Shown here: in pieces, positions 15,086-23,926 of the stretch
How the letters are laid out: every line of letters starts with the position of its first letter
Position numbering within the stretch: the first letter of the stretch is position 1
The notes under the pieces: generated by a model
The model's input: only the letters and a program-made list of their open reading frames with translations
Database searches by the model: none
Told to the model about the DNA's origin: nothing
Origin: Methylacidiphilales bacterium
GTDB taxonomy: Bacteria > Verrucomicrobiota > Verrucomicrobiia > Methylacidiphilales > UBA1321
DNA length: 64,000 bases
Direction of reading: 5' to 3'
Assembly: GCA_026225555.1 (NCBI GenBank)
Contig: JAMFSY010000051.1
Coordinates: forward strand, 38,407 to 102,406
Translations under genes and position numbers: made by a program

Positions 15086-16652
15086 GGCGCTGGCTCAAAA
15101 AGCGAACGGTCATCATGACGCTGACCAGAGCGGAGAGCAAGACGATCCAGTCCCCCCACGCCTCATAAAAGGTCGGGTGCGGGGGGTAAAATTGCAGGGT
15201 CCGGGCGAAGATTCCCCGCACATCGATGTCCGCCCCGGCGCTGTTGCACAGCCGGTCGGTCACCGTACCATCCTGGTTAATCTCGCACGAGACACCGGTA
15301 TTCGCGCACCGGACCATGGCCCGGTCGTGCTCCACGCAGCGGAAAACCGCCAGGTTGAGGTGTTGCCGGACGCCCCAGGTCGCGAACCAGCCGGTATACC
15401 AGCCGTCGTTCGTGATTGTGATCATAAAATCGGGATTCAATTTCACCGCCTTCGCGGGCACGGACGCCAGGGTATCCTCGAAGCAAATCAACGGCGCGAA
15501 ACTGACCTTCGGGCCGGGCACCATGAAACGCTTCGGTCCCGTCCCCGGCGTGAAATCCATGCCCATTCCGACCGCCTTCCGTAGCCAGGGGAAGGTATCT
15601 CCGAAGGGCAGATATTCGCCTAAAATGACCAGCCGCGTTTTCTGGTAATACTCGTACTGATCGCCGCCTGGCGTGAAGAGATAGGCGCAGTTGTAGAGCT
15701 TGTGCTTTTCGTTATCGAAGTCCTGCGAGCCGAGCATGAAGCAGCCGTCGTATTTCTCGCAGATCCCGTGCACCGCCTCGTTCAAAGGCCGGTCCTGAAA
15801 AATGCCCTCGTCGAGGATCGCCTCCGGCCAGATGAGCAACTGGGGCTTGGCCTTGATCGCCTCGTCGGAAAGCGCCACCTCCTGCGCCAGCGCGGCGTCC
15901 TCGCTGTGCTGGAAATCAATCCACGGGCCGCCCGCATAGGCGATTTGCGGAATGTTTGGCTGGATGCAGGCGAAGCTCAGCCCCGGCCGCAACGCTTCGC
16001 CCCGATGCCGGAAAAGATGATGCGCGCCGAAGGCAAACGAAACCGCCACGATGAAAAGCGCGGCCGCAAAGGGAAACGACGCGCGGATGACCCGTTGCCG
16101 GCGAAACGTCTCCGCCATCGCGGGCAGGCTTTCCGCCCAAAGGATATTGACCGTGACCAGGATGAAGGAGATCAGCGGCACTCCGCCGAACGCCGCCAGT
16201 TGCCGGAAGACGATGCTGGTCGATTGCGACGCCCCCAGTTCATTCCAATCGAAGCCGGTGAGCAACCAGCTGCGCAGCCATTCCAGCGATACCCAGAACC
16301 CCGCGCCCGCGAGCGCCTGTACCAAAGTGGGCAGCCGTGGCAGCATTCGTGCCACTAGCAAAAACCAGAGACCCGGGTAGAGCGCCAGGTAGAGGACCAG
16401 GAAAAACGCGCCCACGGGAGTCACGTCGCTGATCCACCAAAACGTGCCGCCGAAATAAATCAGGCCGATGAGATAACCGTGGCGGATCGGTTGGCGCCGC
16501 ACTCGTTCACTGCGCGTCACGACCCACCAGGCCGGGACCAGCGCAATCCAGCCGCATGTCGCGCTGGCGAAGGGCGCGAAGCTCAGAACCAGCAGCAGCC
16601 CCGCCAGGGCGCACCACCACCAACGATAAGTCTCAAACCAACGATCAGGCAC
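15063..16652 (-). CDS. lnt: Apolipoprotein N-acyltransferase
   Basis: Adds the third acyl chain to the N-terminal Cys of lipoproteins in the inner membrane. 529 residues: about six N-terminal TM segments, then a nitrilase-like periplasmic domain with the Glu-Lys-Cys triad visible in WPEAILDEG, KTRLVILGEYLPFG and LICFEDTL, and a final C-terminal TM segment. The start is a GTG at 16652. First gene of the five-gene envelope operon running to lpxB; divergent from the vWA gene. Confidence 0.95.
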   Translation of the reverse strand: MPDRWFETYRWWWCALAGLLLVLSFAPFASATCGWIALVPAWWVVTRSERVRRQPIRHGYLIGLIYFGGTFWWISDVTPVGAFFLVLYLALYPGLWFLLVARMLPRLPTLVQALAGAGFWVSLEWLRSWLLTGFDWNELGASQSTSIVFRQLAAFGGVPLISFILVTVNILWAESLPAMAETFRRQRVIRASFPFAAALFIVAVSFAFGAHHLFRHRGEALRPGLSFACIQPNIPQIAYAGGPWIDFQHSEDAALAQEVALSDEAIKAKPQLLIWPEAILDEGIFQDRPLNEAVHGICEKYDGCFMLGSQDFDNEKHKLYNCAYLFTPGGDQYEYYQKTRLVILGEYLPFGDTFPWLRKAVGMGMDFTPGTGPKRFMVPGPKVSFAPLICFEDTLASVPAKAVKLNPDFMITITNDGWYTGWFATWGVRQHLNLAVFRCVEHDRAMVRCANTGVSCEINQDGTVTDRLCNSAGADIDVRGIFARTLQFYPPHPTFYEAWGDWIVLLSALVSVMMTVRFLSQRLAPTRES

Positions 16653-16777
16653 GCATCACCTTGCCAAGAGAAGCCGCGCGCGCCAATCGTTTCGTCCTAA
16701 AAAAGGTGGCCGTTCGCTTGAGCTGACCGATAACGCCAGGGACGGGAAGAGGCTCGCCGCCCGGGGCTTTATTCGGC

Positions 16778-17737
16778 ATGGTCTATCCTTTGAAATCAGC
16801 GTATAATCATATCATGCGCATGGGTCTACCCCGGATGCTGGCGATCTCGTTCGCCTTGCACTTCTGCGTGGTGCTCATCGTGGTGGGGTTCCACCTTCAC
16901 GCTTCCGCGCGGCGCGGCTCCCTCGATCCCGACCCGCTCTCGAAGACTTCGCTCGTCTTCACGGTCCGGACCAAGGCGGCGCCCGATCGTCAGTCCCTGC
17001 TTTCCGATAACCTGCGCGCCGACAGCCAGGCCCCGGCCTCGAGCGATTCGGATCCGCTCTCCCCTTTTCCCGCCATCCCTCACCCCGTGCCGCCGCCCAC
17101 CCCGGCATTCGCCTTGAAGCAGGACGCCAAGGTCCACGTGCGTTGGCCGGCTGAATCACCCCTTAACCCGTCTTCCGCGCCTCACCTGAATGGCCGCGAG
17201 GGCATCGTCTTCGTGCTCGATATTTCCGGCAGCATGTACGAGGCCTACGCCGGTTCCACGCGGCTTGCCGTCGCCCGGCAGATTCTCACCCAGCGATTGC
17301 AGGCGCTCAAGAACGGCACGCCCTTCGCCATCGTCGTGTACGGGGAAACGACCCGTCGTAGCGGCCCTCTCGTGGCCGCGAGCGATGCGACTCGTGAGGC
17401 CGCCATCCAGTTCATCAATCGCGATTACGATTGTGGCGGCGGCACCGATCTTCCCGCCGGGCTCGCCTGCGCCGAGGAATTACAGATGGGCGCCGTCCTG
17501 CTCGTCACCGATGGCGATCTCAATGCGAACGCGAACGAGCTCCTGCCCAAGGTAAGCGAAATCCTTGGCGACAGCACGAGCATGACTGTTATCGGTATCA
17601 GTCCGCGCCCGAAAACGAACGCCCGGGAATTGCTCCAGGGCCTCGCCGATCAAGAGGGGGGCAGCTATCTGGTCGCGCGCAATGCTGATTCGCCCGATTT
17701 GCTGACCACGAACAAGCCCGAGGCTGCCGCGCAGTAA
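16778..17737 (+). CDS. Membrane-anchored von Willebrand factor A domain protein
   Basis: 319 residues. One N-terminal TM segment (LAISFALHFCVVLIVVGFHL), a Pro/Ser-rich linker to about residue 135, then a vWA domain with an intact metal-ion-dependent adhesion site: DISGS, Thr in GGGTDLPAGL and Asp in LLVTDGDLN. The anchored domain should face the periplasm and bind a protein or other ligand through a divalent metal. No operon partners; an in-frame ATG at 16814 is a possible alternative start. Specific role unknown. Confidence 0.85.
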   Translation: MVYPLKSAYNHIMRMGLPRMLAISFALHFCVVLIVVGFHLHASARRGSLDPDPLSKTSLVFTVRTKAAPDRQSLLSDNLRADSQAPASSDSDPLSPFPAIPHPVPPPTPAFALKQDAKVHVRWPAESPLNPSSAPHLNGREGIVFVLDISGSMYEAYAGSTRLAVARQILTQRLQALKNGTPFAIVVYGETTRRSGPLVAASDATREAAIQFINRDYDCGGGTDLPAGLACAEELQMGAVLLVTDGDLNANANELLPKVSEILGDSTSMTVIGISPRPKTNARELLQGLADQEGGSYLVARNADSPDLLTTNKPEAAAQ

Positions 17738-17805
17738 TTTTCCTCCAGCTCGAGCGAATCGAGATGCCTGGACCGTTTTTTAATTGGATTGTCGCTCTTT
17801 TTCCC

Positions 17806-17886
17806 TGTCATCCTGAGCTTGTCGAAGGATCAGTTCGGTTGCCTTTACCGAAGCGAAGCTGATCCTTCGACAAGCTCAGGATGACA
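17806..17886. repeat. Palindromic repeat B (28-bp perfect arms)
   Basis: Perfect 28-bp inverted arms (17806-17833 and 17859-17886) containing CCTGAGCTTGTCGAAGGATC, a sequence class seen in many bacterial genomes. The 25-base loop has a further TTCGGT/ACCGAA pairing. It lies between two convergent genes and may end transcription in both directions. Upstream TTTTTT at 17776-17781 is the only other feature of the 193-base gap. Confidence 0.85.
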
Positions 17887-17930
17887 GATTTTAATGCGCC
17901 ACCAGCGACGGGAACTTACCCCGATGAGAC

Positions 17931-19376
17931 TTAAATCTTCCCCGCCACCACCGTCACCCGCCGCGCGGACCAGACAATCTTCCCGTCCTCCTGCCCGATC
18001 TTGAACAGTTCGCGCACGGAAGACGGCGCCTTGGCCAGCATCTCCATCACCTTTTTCCGGTTCTCGGGCGGCGTATTCATCTCGTTGAAATACCAGTTCA
18101 ATTCTGGTTGCCGGATCGACTCGACCTGCAGCCGCGTCACGGTCAGCCCCGCATCCATGCACCATTTGCGCCACACGTTCGGCGTGATGAAGCGCACGTG
18201 ACTCGGATCGCGCAGACGCTCCACCGCGTTCATCCATTCATGCGCCTCCACCTGGTCGTCCGGCGCCGTTCCATCGATCACCACCAGGTAACCGTAGGTC
18301 TTCAGCACGCGCGCCGCCTCGCGGATAAAGGATTCCGGCGCGGTGAAGTGATGCGCCGCCATGCGGCATGTCACCAGGCCAAAGGAGCCGTCCGCGTAGG
18401 GGAGCTTCTCCGGCGTATGCTCGTGGAAAATGATCTCCAGCTTTTGCTCCTGGGCCACCCGCGCCGCCTCCTGCAACACGGGTAGCGAGGTGTCGCTCGC
18501 TGTCACCGCATAACCCTTTGCCGCCAGCGCAAAGGCCACGTGACCATGGCCGGTGCCGACATCGAGGGCCAGGGTATTCGCGCGCAGCTTCAACTCCGTG
18601 ACCGCCTTTTCCATGTCGGCCACGTCGGCCAGAAGAGAATTCCCACCGGTCAGGGAGAGATCGTGCTCCCCGAGTTGCATGGCATCGAGCGAATGGCGGA
18701 AATTGCCCGCCCGCATTCTCGTGTACCAGGCTTCCAGCATGAGACAATTTCCCGGCAGTGAAGTGCAGGCCGGAAAAAGGAAATTGCCCAAGACACCACA
18801 AAGCGCGTAATCCGCGAACGTCGGGCGGTCTCCCGTCAGAAACGGATGCGTGCCGAGAATCTGCTCGAACGGCTGAATGGCGCGATAGAACTGATCGATC
18901 AGCACGTTGATATTGCGCGCCCATTCGTCGAGGCAACCAGGACCGAACTTGCGTTCCTTGTGTCGCTGATGCAGGGCCCGCTCGAGATCGCTCTTCAGCC
19001 ACCGGTCGCGATAGGCGTCGCAAATCTTGAAGGAAATATTTTCACATTCGTTCTCGATATAATGGGTGAGGATCTGCTGGATGCCCCAGACTTCGGGCGG
19101 GAAGAGATTCATCAACGGCGCAACTTCGGCCACATAGCGGGCCACGTCATCGCCCGAGGGACTTTTATCATAGACCACCTGACGGCTGAACAGGTCCTCG
19201 ATCACCGGCACCTGATAATATTCGCCCTTCGTCAGTTTGATCACCGGCGTCGGATCGAGAATCTCCAGATTCACGACCTCGTAAGGAATGCCCGAATGAC
19301 GCAGAGCCAGCTCGATGGGAATGCAAAACGGGCTGTAGGCATACTGATAAAGCCGAAGACGGGCGGGAGTGGCCAT
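17931..19376 (-). CDS. Glutathione S-transferase-like / SAM methyltransferase fusion protein
   Basis: 481 residues from the ATG at 19376 (the frame is open to 19451). Residues 1-80 form a thioredoxin-like GST N-domain (LYQYAYSPFCIPIELALRHS, YYQVPVIED). Residues 90-225 form an all-helical GST C-domain (HPFLTGDRPTFADYALCG). After residue 235 comes a class I methyltransferase with SAM motif LALDVGTGHGHVA and motifs around YADGSFGLVTCRMAAHHF and GYLVVIDGTAPDD, close to UbiE-like enzymes. The C-terminal lobe contains WRKWCMDAGLTV. GST and methyltransferase in one chain is rare. Substrate unknown. GGAGG lies only 1 base before the chosen ATG, so the start is uncertain. Confidence 0.88.
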   Translation of the reverse strand: MATPARLRLYQYAYSPFCIPIELALRHSGIPYEVVNLEILDPTPVIKLTKGEYYQVPVIEDLFSRQVVYDKSPSGDDVARYVAEVAPLMNLFPPEVWGIQQILTHYIENECENISFKICDAYRDRWLKSDLERALHQRHKERKFGPGCLDEWARNINVLIDQFYRAIQPFEQILGTHPFLTGDRPTFADYALCGVLGNFLFPACTSLPGNCLMLEAWYTRMRAGNFRHSLDAMQLGEHDLSLTGGNSLLADVADMEKAVTELKLRANTLALDVGTGHGHVAFALAAKGYAVTASDTSLPVLQEAARVAQEQKLEIIFHEHTPEKLPYADGSFGLVTCRMAAHHFTAPESFIREAARVLKTYGYLVVIDGTAPDDQVEAHEWMNAVERLRDPSHVRFITPNVWRKWCMDAGLTVTRLQVESIRQPELNWYFNEMNTPPENRKKVMEMLAKAPSSVRELFKIGQEDGKIVWSARRVTVVAGKI

Positions 19377-19436
19377 GCCTCCAAGGTAAGAACGCGCGCC
19401 CGGACTGGCAAGGCTCTCCTCCTTCAAAGGCTCGAG

Positions 19437-19465
19437 ATGACATCCTCTCAAATAAAATCTATATT
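19437..19465 (+). promoter_or_regulatory. Near-leaderless promoter of rlmN
   Basis: ATGACA (19437-19442), a 17-base spacer and TATATT (19460-19465). Transcription should start about 1-2 bases before the GTG at 19474, with no room for a ribosome-binding site. Confidence 0.5.
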
Positions 19466-19473
19466 ACCCCTCT

Positions 19474-20544
19474 GTGAAAAACCTCCACCCTCTCCTCCTA
19501 GACCAGAATCCCGACGAATGGGATCTTGGCGGAGGCCCCGACTATCGCCGCAAGCAGCTCACGGAATGGATCTTTCAAAAGCGCGCGGCCTCGGTTGCGG
19601 AGATGACCAACCTGCCTGCCGCGCTTCGCCAGCATTTGGAAACGGCCTACGATTTCTCCGCCCTCAAGCTGGTCAAGCTTCAAGGCTCGTCCGACACCAC
19701 GCGCAAACTTTTGTGGGAACTTCGCTCCGGCGACTACATCGAAAGCGTCCTGATCCCCGCCTCGATGGATCTTTTTGGCGAGCGCTCCGACCGCTTCACC
19801 CTCTGCGTTTCCACCCAGGTCGGTTGCGCCTACGGCTGCAAGTTCTGCGCAAGCGGGCTCGAAGGCTGGAAGCGGAATCTCACCGCGGGTGAGATCGTCG
19901 CGCAGATCATCGAGACCGAACGCGCCACGAAAACGCGCATCAATAATCTCGTCTTCATGGGCATGGGCGAACCGCTGGCCAATTACGCCAATCTCATGCG
20001 GGCGCTTAATACCATCAACGCGCCCTGGGGTGTCGGCATCGGCGCACGGCACATCACGATTTCCACCAGCGGCCTCGCGCCGCAGATCCGCGAACTCGCC
20101 GACCAGCCGCTGCAGATCCGCCTCGCCCTCTCGCTCCACGGCGCGACCGACGACGTGCGCGAGCAGATCATGCCGGTGAACCGCAAATATCCCCTCGCGG
20201 AACTGCTCGCCGCCTGCGCCGAGTACCAGGAAAAAAAGCGCAAGATGATGACGCTCGAATATATCCTGATCGAGAACGTCAACGACTCGCTCGAACAGGC
20301 CACGATCCTCGGCCGCCACGCCCGCCGCCTCCACGCCAAGGTCAATCTCATCCCCTACAACACGGTCGAGGGACTGCCCTGGAAACGGCCCAGCGACCGC
20401 GTGATCGACCAATTCGCCGACGTGCTGAAAGGCGGCCATGTCACCGCCACCGTGCGTCGTGAAAAAGGCCACGATATCGACGCCGCCTGCGGCCAGTTGC
20501 GTCTGAAGCAACTGAAGGCGGACGCCGCCGAGGCGGTCGTTTAG
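19474..20544 (+). CDS. rlmN: 23S rRNA (adenine-2503-C2)-methyltransferase / tRNA A37 methyltransferase
   Basis: Radical-SAM enzyme that methylates C2 of A2503 in 23S rRNA and of A37 in some tRNAs. 356 residues starting at a GTG. The radical SAM CxxxCxxC motif is CAYGCKFCAS, preceded by CVSTQVGC. FMGMGEPLANY, ARHITISTSGL and LSLHGATDDVREQIMPVN are RlmN signatures, and the C-terminal DIDAACGQL carries the methyl-shuttle Cys. Full length. Confidence 0.97.
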   Translation: MKNLHPLLLDQNPDEWDLGGGPDYRRKQLTEWIFQKRAASVAEMTNLPAALRQHLETAYDFSALKLVKLQGSSDTTRKLLWELRSGDYIESVLIPASMDLFGERSDRFTLCVSTQVGCAYGCKFCASGLEGWKRNLTAGEIVAQIIETERATKTRINNLVFMGMGEPLANYANLMRALNTINAPWGVGIGARHITISTSGLAPQIRELADQPLQIRLALSLHGATDDVREQIMPVNRKYPLAELLAACAEYQEKKRKMMTLEYILIENVNDSLEQATILGRHARRLHAKVNLIPYNTVEGLPWKRPSDRVIDQFADVLKGGHVTATVRREKGHDIDAACGQLRLKQLKADAAEAVV

Positions 20545-20552
20545 GTCAAAGG

Positions 20553-20616
20553 GGTAGCTGCCGACCGCCGGGCGGCAGTGCCTTGTCCGACCGTCGCCCG
20601 GCGGTCGACGGCTACC
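20553..20616. repeat. Palindromic repeat C
   Basis: Arms 20553-20576 and 20593-20616 (outer end GGTAGCTGCCGACCGCC) pair with three transition-type differences around a 16-base loop. It fills the 73-base gap between convergent rlmN and the EamA gene and ends 1 base before the EamA stop codon. The outer end resembles repeat A (GGTAGCCGCCG), so the two may be related. Confidence 0.75.
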
Positions 20617-20617
20617 C

Positions 20618-21523
20618 TCAGACCGAGTAGCGCACCAGCAACACTACTCCGACGACCGCCAGGATCGCTCCCGCCACCGCCCGGCGCGTGGGCCGGCTTC
20701 CCTCCAGCCCGAAGGCTAGCAACATCGCCATCAAGGGCGTCGTCGCCACGATGGGCAGTACGATCGAACTGGGCGCCGACTTCAAGGCCCACTGGTAACA
20801 GCTCACTCCCAGCGTCGCTCCGACCACCGCGTTGGCGACGATCCATGGCCACGCCTTGCGCCATTCCCGCCGCGGTATTTCCGGCCCCGCTCCCCGCCAG
20901 CGGGAATGCAGCCCGCCCAGGAGCAGTAACAGCCCGATACTTAATGCTCCGCCCCAAAGCCGCTGATATGCCGCCGTGATGCCGTCGAGCGCAAAACCAT
21001 TTTCCGCCGCGCGCTGAAAAGCATAGCGGCTCAGCACCGCTCCCCAGGCCTGACCGGCCGCCGCCACCACTCCAAATCCGATTCCTGCCGCCCGATGTCC
21101 GGCCGGAATGACATCCTGTTTTCCCGGAGCCAGCGCGAGCGCGACACCCACCAGGATCAGCGCGGAGCTCGCCATTTGGATTCCGGTCATGCCCGTCCCC
21201 AGCCACAGCCATTCAGTCAACGCCGCAATCGGCGCGGCGAGGCATTGGCAAAGCAGAATCGTCAGCGCCGGGCCGATGCGAGGCAGCGACTCGAACAGCG
21301 CCCAATCGCCCATCCCAAATCCAATCACACCGCTGAGAAAAAGAAGACCGAAGGTCGCGCCGTGAAGTCCCTGCCCGAAGGTATGGGCCCAAAGAGCAAG
21401 CAAACCGAGCGCGACAATCTGCCGGCCAAAATTCGCCCGCTGCGAGCCGATATAACTGATTGACCGACGTGCCACAATCGCGGAGAGCGCGAAAAAAAAC
21501 GTGGTCAGGATCGCGGCGAACAT
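20618..21523 (-). CDS. EamA/DMT-family transporter
   Basis: 301 residues from the ATG at 21523 (the open frame extends to 21643). Ten predicted TM helices in two EamA repeats: FAAILTTFFFALSAIVARRS opens the first, and the second starts near GIGFGVVAAAGQAWGAVLSRYAF. FESLPRIGPALTILL and ALKSAPSSIVLPIVATTPL are the characteristic end-of-repeat segments. The family exports or imports small metabolites such as amino acids or nucleotide sugars; the substrate here is not predictable. Confidence 0.88.
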   Translation of the reverse strand: MFAAILTTFFFALSAIVARRSISYIGSQRANFGRQIVALGLLALWAHTFGQGLHGATFGLLFLSGVIGFGMGDWALFESLPRIGPALTILLCQCLAAPIAALTEWLWLGTGMTGIQMASSALILVGVALALAPGKQDVIPAGHRAAGIGFGVVAAAGQAWGAVLSRYAFQRAAENGFALDGITAAYQRLWGGALSIGLLLLLGGLHSRWRGAGPEIPRREWRKAWPWIVANAVVGATLGVSCYQWALKSAPSSIVLPIVATTPLMAMLLAFGLEGSRPTRRAVAGAILAVVGVVLLVRYSV

Positions 21524-21551
21524 TTCTCGATCTTGAAAGGAGCCCGCCTGC

Positions 21552-22259
21552 TCAAGCCAGGTCGAAGAGAAGAAAGAGCGTCGTAGAATCTGCTTCGATC
21601 TCGCACGAATCCACTCCCTCCAGCGCCAATCCGTCACCCACACCGAGGGACAGCCCGTTCACCGTCAGCTCGCCTGAAATCACCTGAAACCAAACCCCGC
21701 GATCCACATAGGTATCGTGGCAGATCGACTTCCCCTCGCCCAATTTCCCAAGATAAATCGTCACATCCTGCCGAAGGGCGAGGCTGGTCCCGCCTCCCTC
21801 CGCCGAAGCGATGAGCGTCAGCGGTTCATCTGAATCGGGCGCCGGAGACCATTCCGCATAAGCAGGCCGCAAACCGTGCGCATGAGGGTTGATCCAGATT
21901 TGCAGGAGATGCACGGGCTCCGTCGGCGAATCGTTGGACTCGCTATGGCTCACGCCGCTGCCCGCGCTCATGTATTGCACCTGGCCGGGCCCGACCGTGC
22001 GCGTATGTCCCATGCTGTCGCGATGCGTCAACTCGCCGGAAACGATGTAGCTCAGGATTTCCATGTTGCGATGCGGATGGGTCGGAAAGCCGTGCCCGGG
22101 CGCGACCCGATCCTCGTTGATCACGCGCAGGGCGCGAAACGAGTGATGATCGGGATCCTCGTAATCCCCGAAGGAAAACGTGTGCCAGCTGTTCAGCCAC
22201 GCGATCTCGGTGTGTCCCCGCTCGGCGGCGGGACGTTTCAGGGCGGTGCGTTGCGTCAT
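21552..22259 (-). CDS. Pirin-family bicupin protein
   Basis: 235 residues, YhhW-like. The first cupin holds the metal ligands of the pirin motif (HGFPTHPHRNMEILSYI and the following HRDSMG), then QYMSAGSGVSHSE; the second cupin is degenerate. Some members have quercetin 2,3-dioxygenase activity, while others are regulators. It lies 28 bases upstream of the EamA gene in the same direction and may be co-transcribed. Confidence 0.9.
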   Translation of the reverse strand: MTQRTALKRPAAERGHTEIAWLNSWHTFSFGDYEDPDHHSFRALRVINEDRVAPGHGFPTHPHRNMEILSYIVSGELTHRDSMGHTRTVGPGQVQYMSAGSGVSHSESNDSPTEPVHLLQIWINPHAHGLRPAYAEWSPAPDSDEPLTLIASAEGGGTSLALRQDVTIYLGKLGEGKSICHDTYVDRGVWFQVISGELTVNGLSLGVGDGLALEGVDSCEIEADSTTLFLLFDLA

Positions 22260-22347
22260 GCGAGTCCTACACTCGCGTACTTTGCGCCCATGGCAATCAT
22301 CTCCCGCGCTCGCCAGCGCGCGCGTCTCCGGTTAAACTGAGCCCAGT

Positions 22348-23907
22348 ATGCCCCGCACCCGCCAGACTGATCCCGTCTCAAAGCGGGAACTCTACACCGT
22401 TTTCGCCGGGCTCATGCTCGCGCTCACCCTCGCGGCACTGGATCAGAACATCGTTAACACGGCTCTCCCTCGTATCGTCAGCGATCTGGGCGGCCTGGCC
22501 CATCTCTCCTGGGTCGTTACCGCCTTTATGGTCACCTCCACGACCAGCACGCCGCTCTACGGAAAACTGAGCGACATGTACGGGCGCAAGCGTCTCTTCT
22601 TCGTTGCGATTGGCATCTTCCTGGTCGGCTCCATTTTATGCGGCTTGGCGCAGACGATGTTCCAACTGATTCTTTTCCGCGCCGTGCAGGGCGCAGGCGC
22701 AGGCGGCTTGATGACCCTCGCCCAGACCACGGTTAGCGACCTGATCGAGCCGCGAGAGCGGGGACGTTATCAAGGTCTCTTCGGTGCGGTCTTTGCCGCC
22801 TGCAGCGTCGCCGGACCGCTCCTCGGCGGTGTGATCACCGATGCGCTTTCGTGGCGCTGGATTTTTTACGTCAACCTGCCCGTTGGGGCGGCCGCGCTCT
22901 TTCTCATCGCCATTGGCTTGCGCCATCCCTCCAAGTCGGTCACTCACCGGATCGATTATGAAGGCGCGGGGTTCCTCACCGCCGGGACCGTCGCCCTGCT
23001 CCTTCTGCTCAGCTGGGGCGGAGGCGCCTACCCGTGGCTCTCGCCGATCATCCTGGGACTGGCCATGGTCGCCGCGCTTTTTTATGGCCTGCTCATTGCC
23101 CAGGAAAACCGCGCCGCCGAGCCGATCCTGCCGCTCCGCCTTTTTAAGAATCGCGTCTTCACCGTCGGAGTCAGCGTGATTGGCCTCAACGCGATGGCGC
23201 TCTTTGGCAGCCTCGTGTTCCTGCCGCTCTTTTTCCAACTCGTCCTGAGTGCGTCGGCCTCCCATGCGGGTCTGATGATGGCGCCCATGATGGGCGGCGT
23301 CATTGTCGCCTCAATTTTCGGCGGAAGACTCGTTGCGCGAACGGGCCGTTATAAAACGTTTCTGATTACGGGACTTCTCGCGTCGATCATCGGCTTCCTG
23401 GTCCTGGCCTGGTCCGCCATCACCGCCCAGGGCACGGCGATCATCGAAAGCGCGCTCGTGCTTCTCGGAGCGGGGCTTGGCCTTGTCATGCCAAATCTCA
23501 CGGTCGCGATCCAGAATTCGGTTGAGCGTGCCGACATGGGCGTCGCGACCTCCGTCTCCGCATTTATCCGCTCCCTTGGCGGTGCCCTTGGTGTCGCGGT
23601 GGCGGGGGCGGTCGTGGCGGTGCGTCTGCGCTCGCTTTTACCGGCCTCGTGGACGCATTCAACCACGACCGGAGGAACAACGCCTCTCGAAATGGGCGTA
23701 CAGCAAATCGGTCAGATTCCTCCCGCGCAGCGCGACCTTCTGATGCATGCCTACCGACACGCGATCGCCACCACTTTTTTTGCCGGCGCAACCATCGCGG
23801 CGCTCGCCTTTGTCATCGTGCTCTTTTTACCCGAAAGACCGCTTCGCTCCTCGACGCCAGTTGAGAATCCCAAACCGAAAGAGGCTTCCGAACCTGCGGC
23901 TTACTGA
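22348..23907 (+). CDS. DHA2-family (14-TM) major facilitator multidrug exporter
   Basis: 519 residues with 14 predicted TM segments. The DHA2 opening ALDQNIVNTALPRIVSDLGG, motif A GKLSDMYGRKRLF and motif C-like AGPLLGGVITD are present. A proton-driven drug or metabolite exporter of the EmrB/QacA type. It stands alone here without a periplasmic adaptor gene, unlike the second DHA2 protein at 58921-60504. The substrate cannot be read from the sequence. Confidence 0.92.
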   Translation: MPRTRQTDPVSKRELYTVFAGLMLALTLAALDQNIVNTALPRIVSDLGGLAHLSWVVTAFMVTSTTSTPLYGKLSDMYGRKRLFFVAIGIFLVGSILCGLAQTMFQLILFRAVQGAGAGGLMTLAQTTVSDLIEPRERGRYQGLFGAVFAACSVAGPLLGGVITDALSWRWIFYVNLPVGAAALFLIAIGLRHPSKSVTHRIDYEGAGFLTAGTVALLLLLSWGGGAYPWLSPIILGLAMVAALFYGLLIAQENRAAEPILPLRLFKNRVFTVGVSVIGLNAMALFGSLVFLPLFFQLVLSASASHAGLMMAPMMGGVIVASIFGGRLVARTGRYKTFLITGLLASIIGFLVLAWSAITAQGTAIIESALVLLGAGLGLVMPNLTVAIQNSVERADMGVATSVSAFIRSLGGALGVAVAGAVVAVRLRSLLPASWTHSTTTGGTTPLEMGVQQIGQIPPAQRDLLMHAYRHAIATTFFAGATIAALAFVIVLFLPERPLRSSTPVENPKPKEASEPAAY

Positions 23908-23926
23908 TTCGGCGGACGGCTCGTTC

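Noticed and set aside
18846..19892. 348-codon open frame spanning the rlmN start region
   Set aside because: Covers the antisense of the GST fusion and an out-of-frame part of rlmN; no domain.
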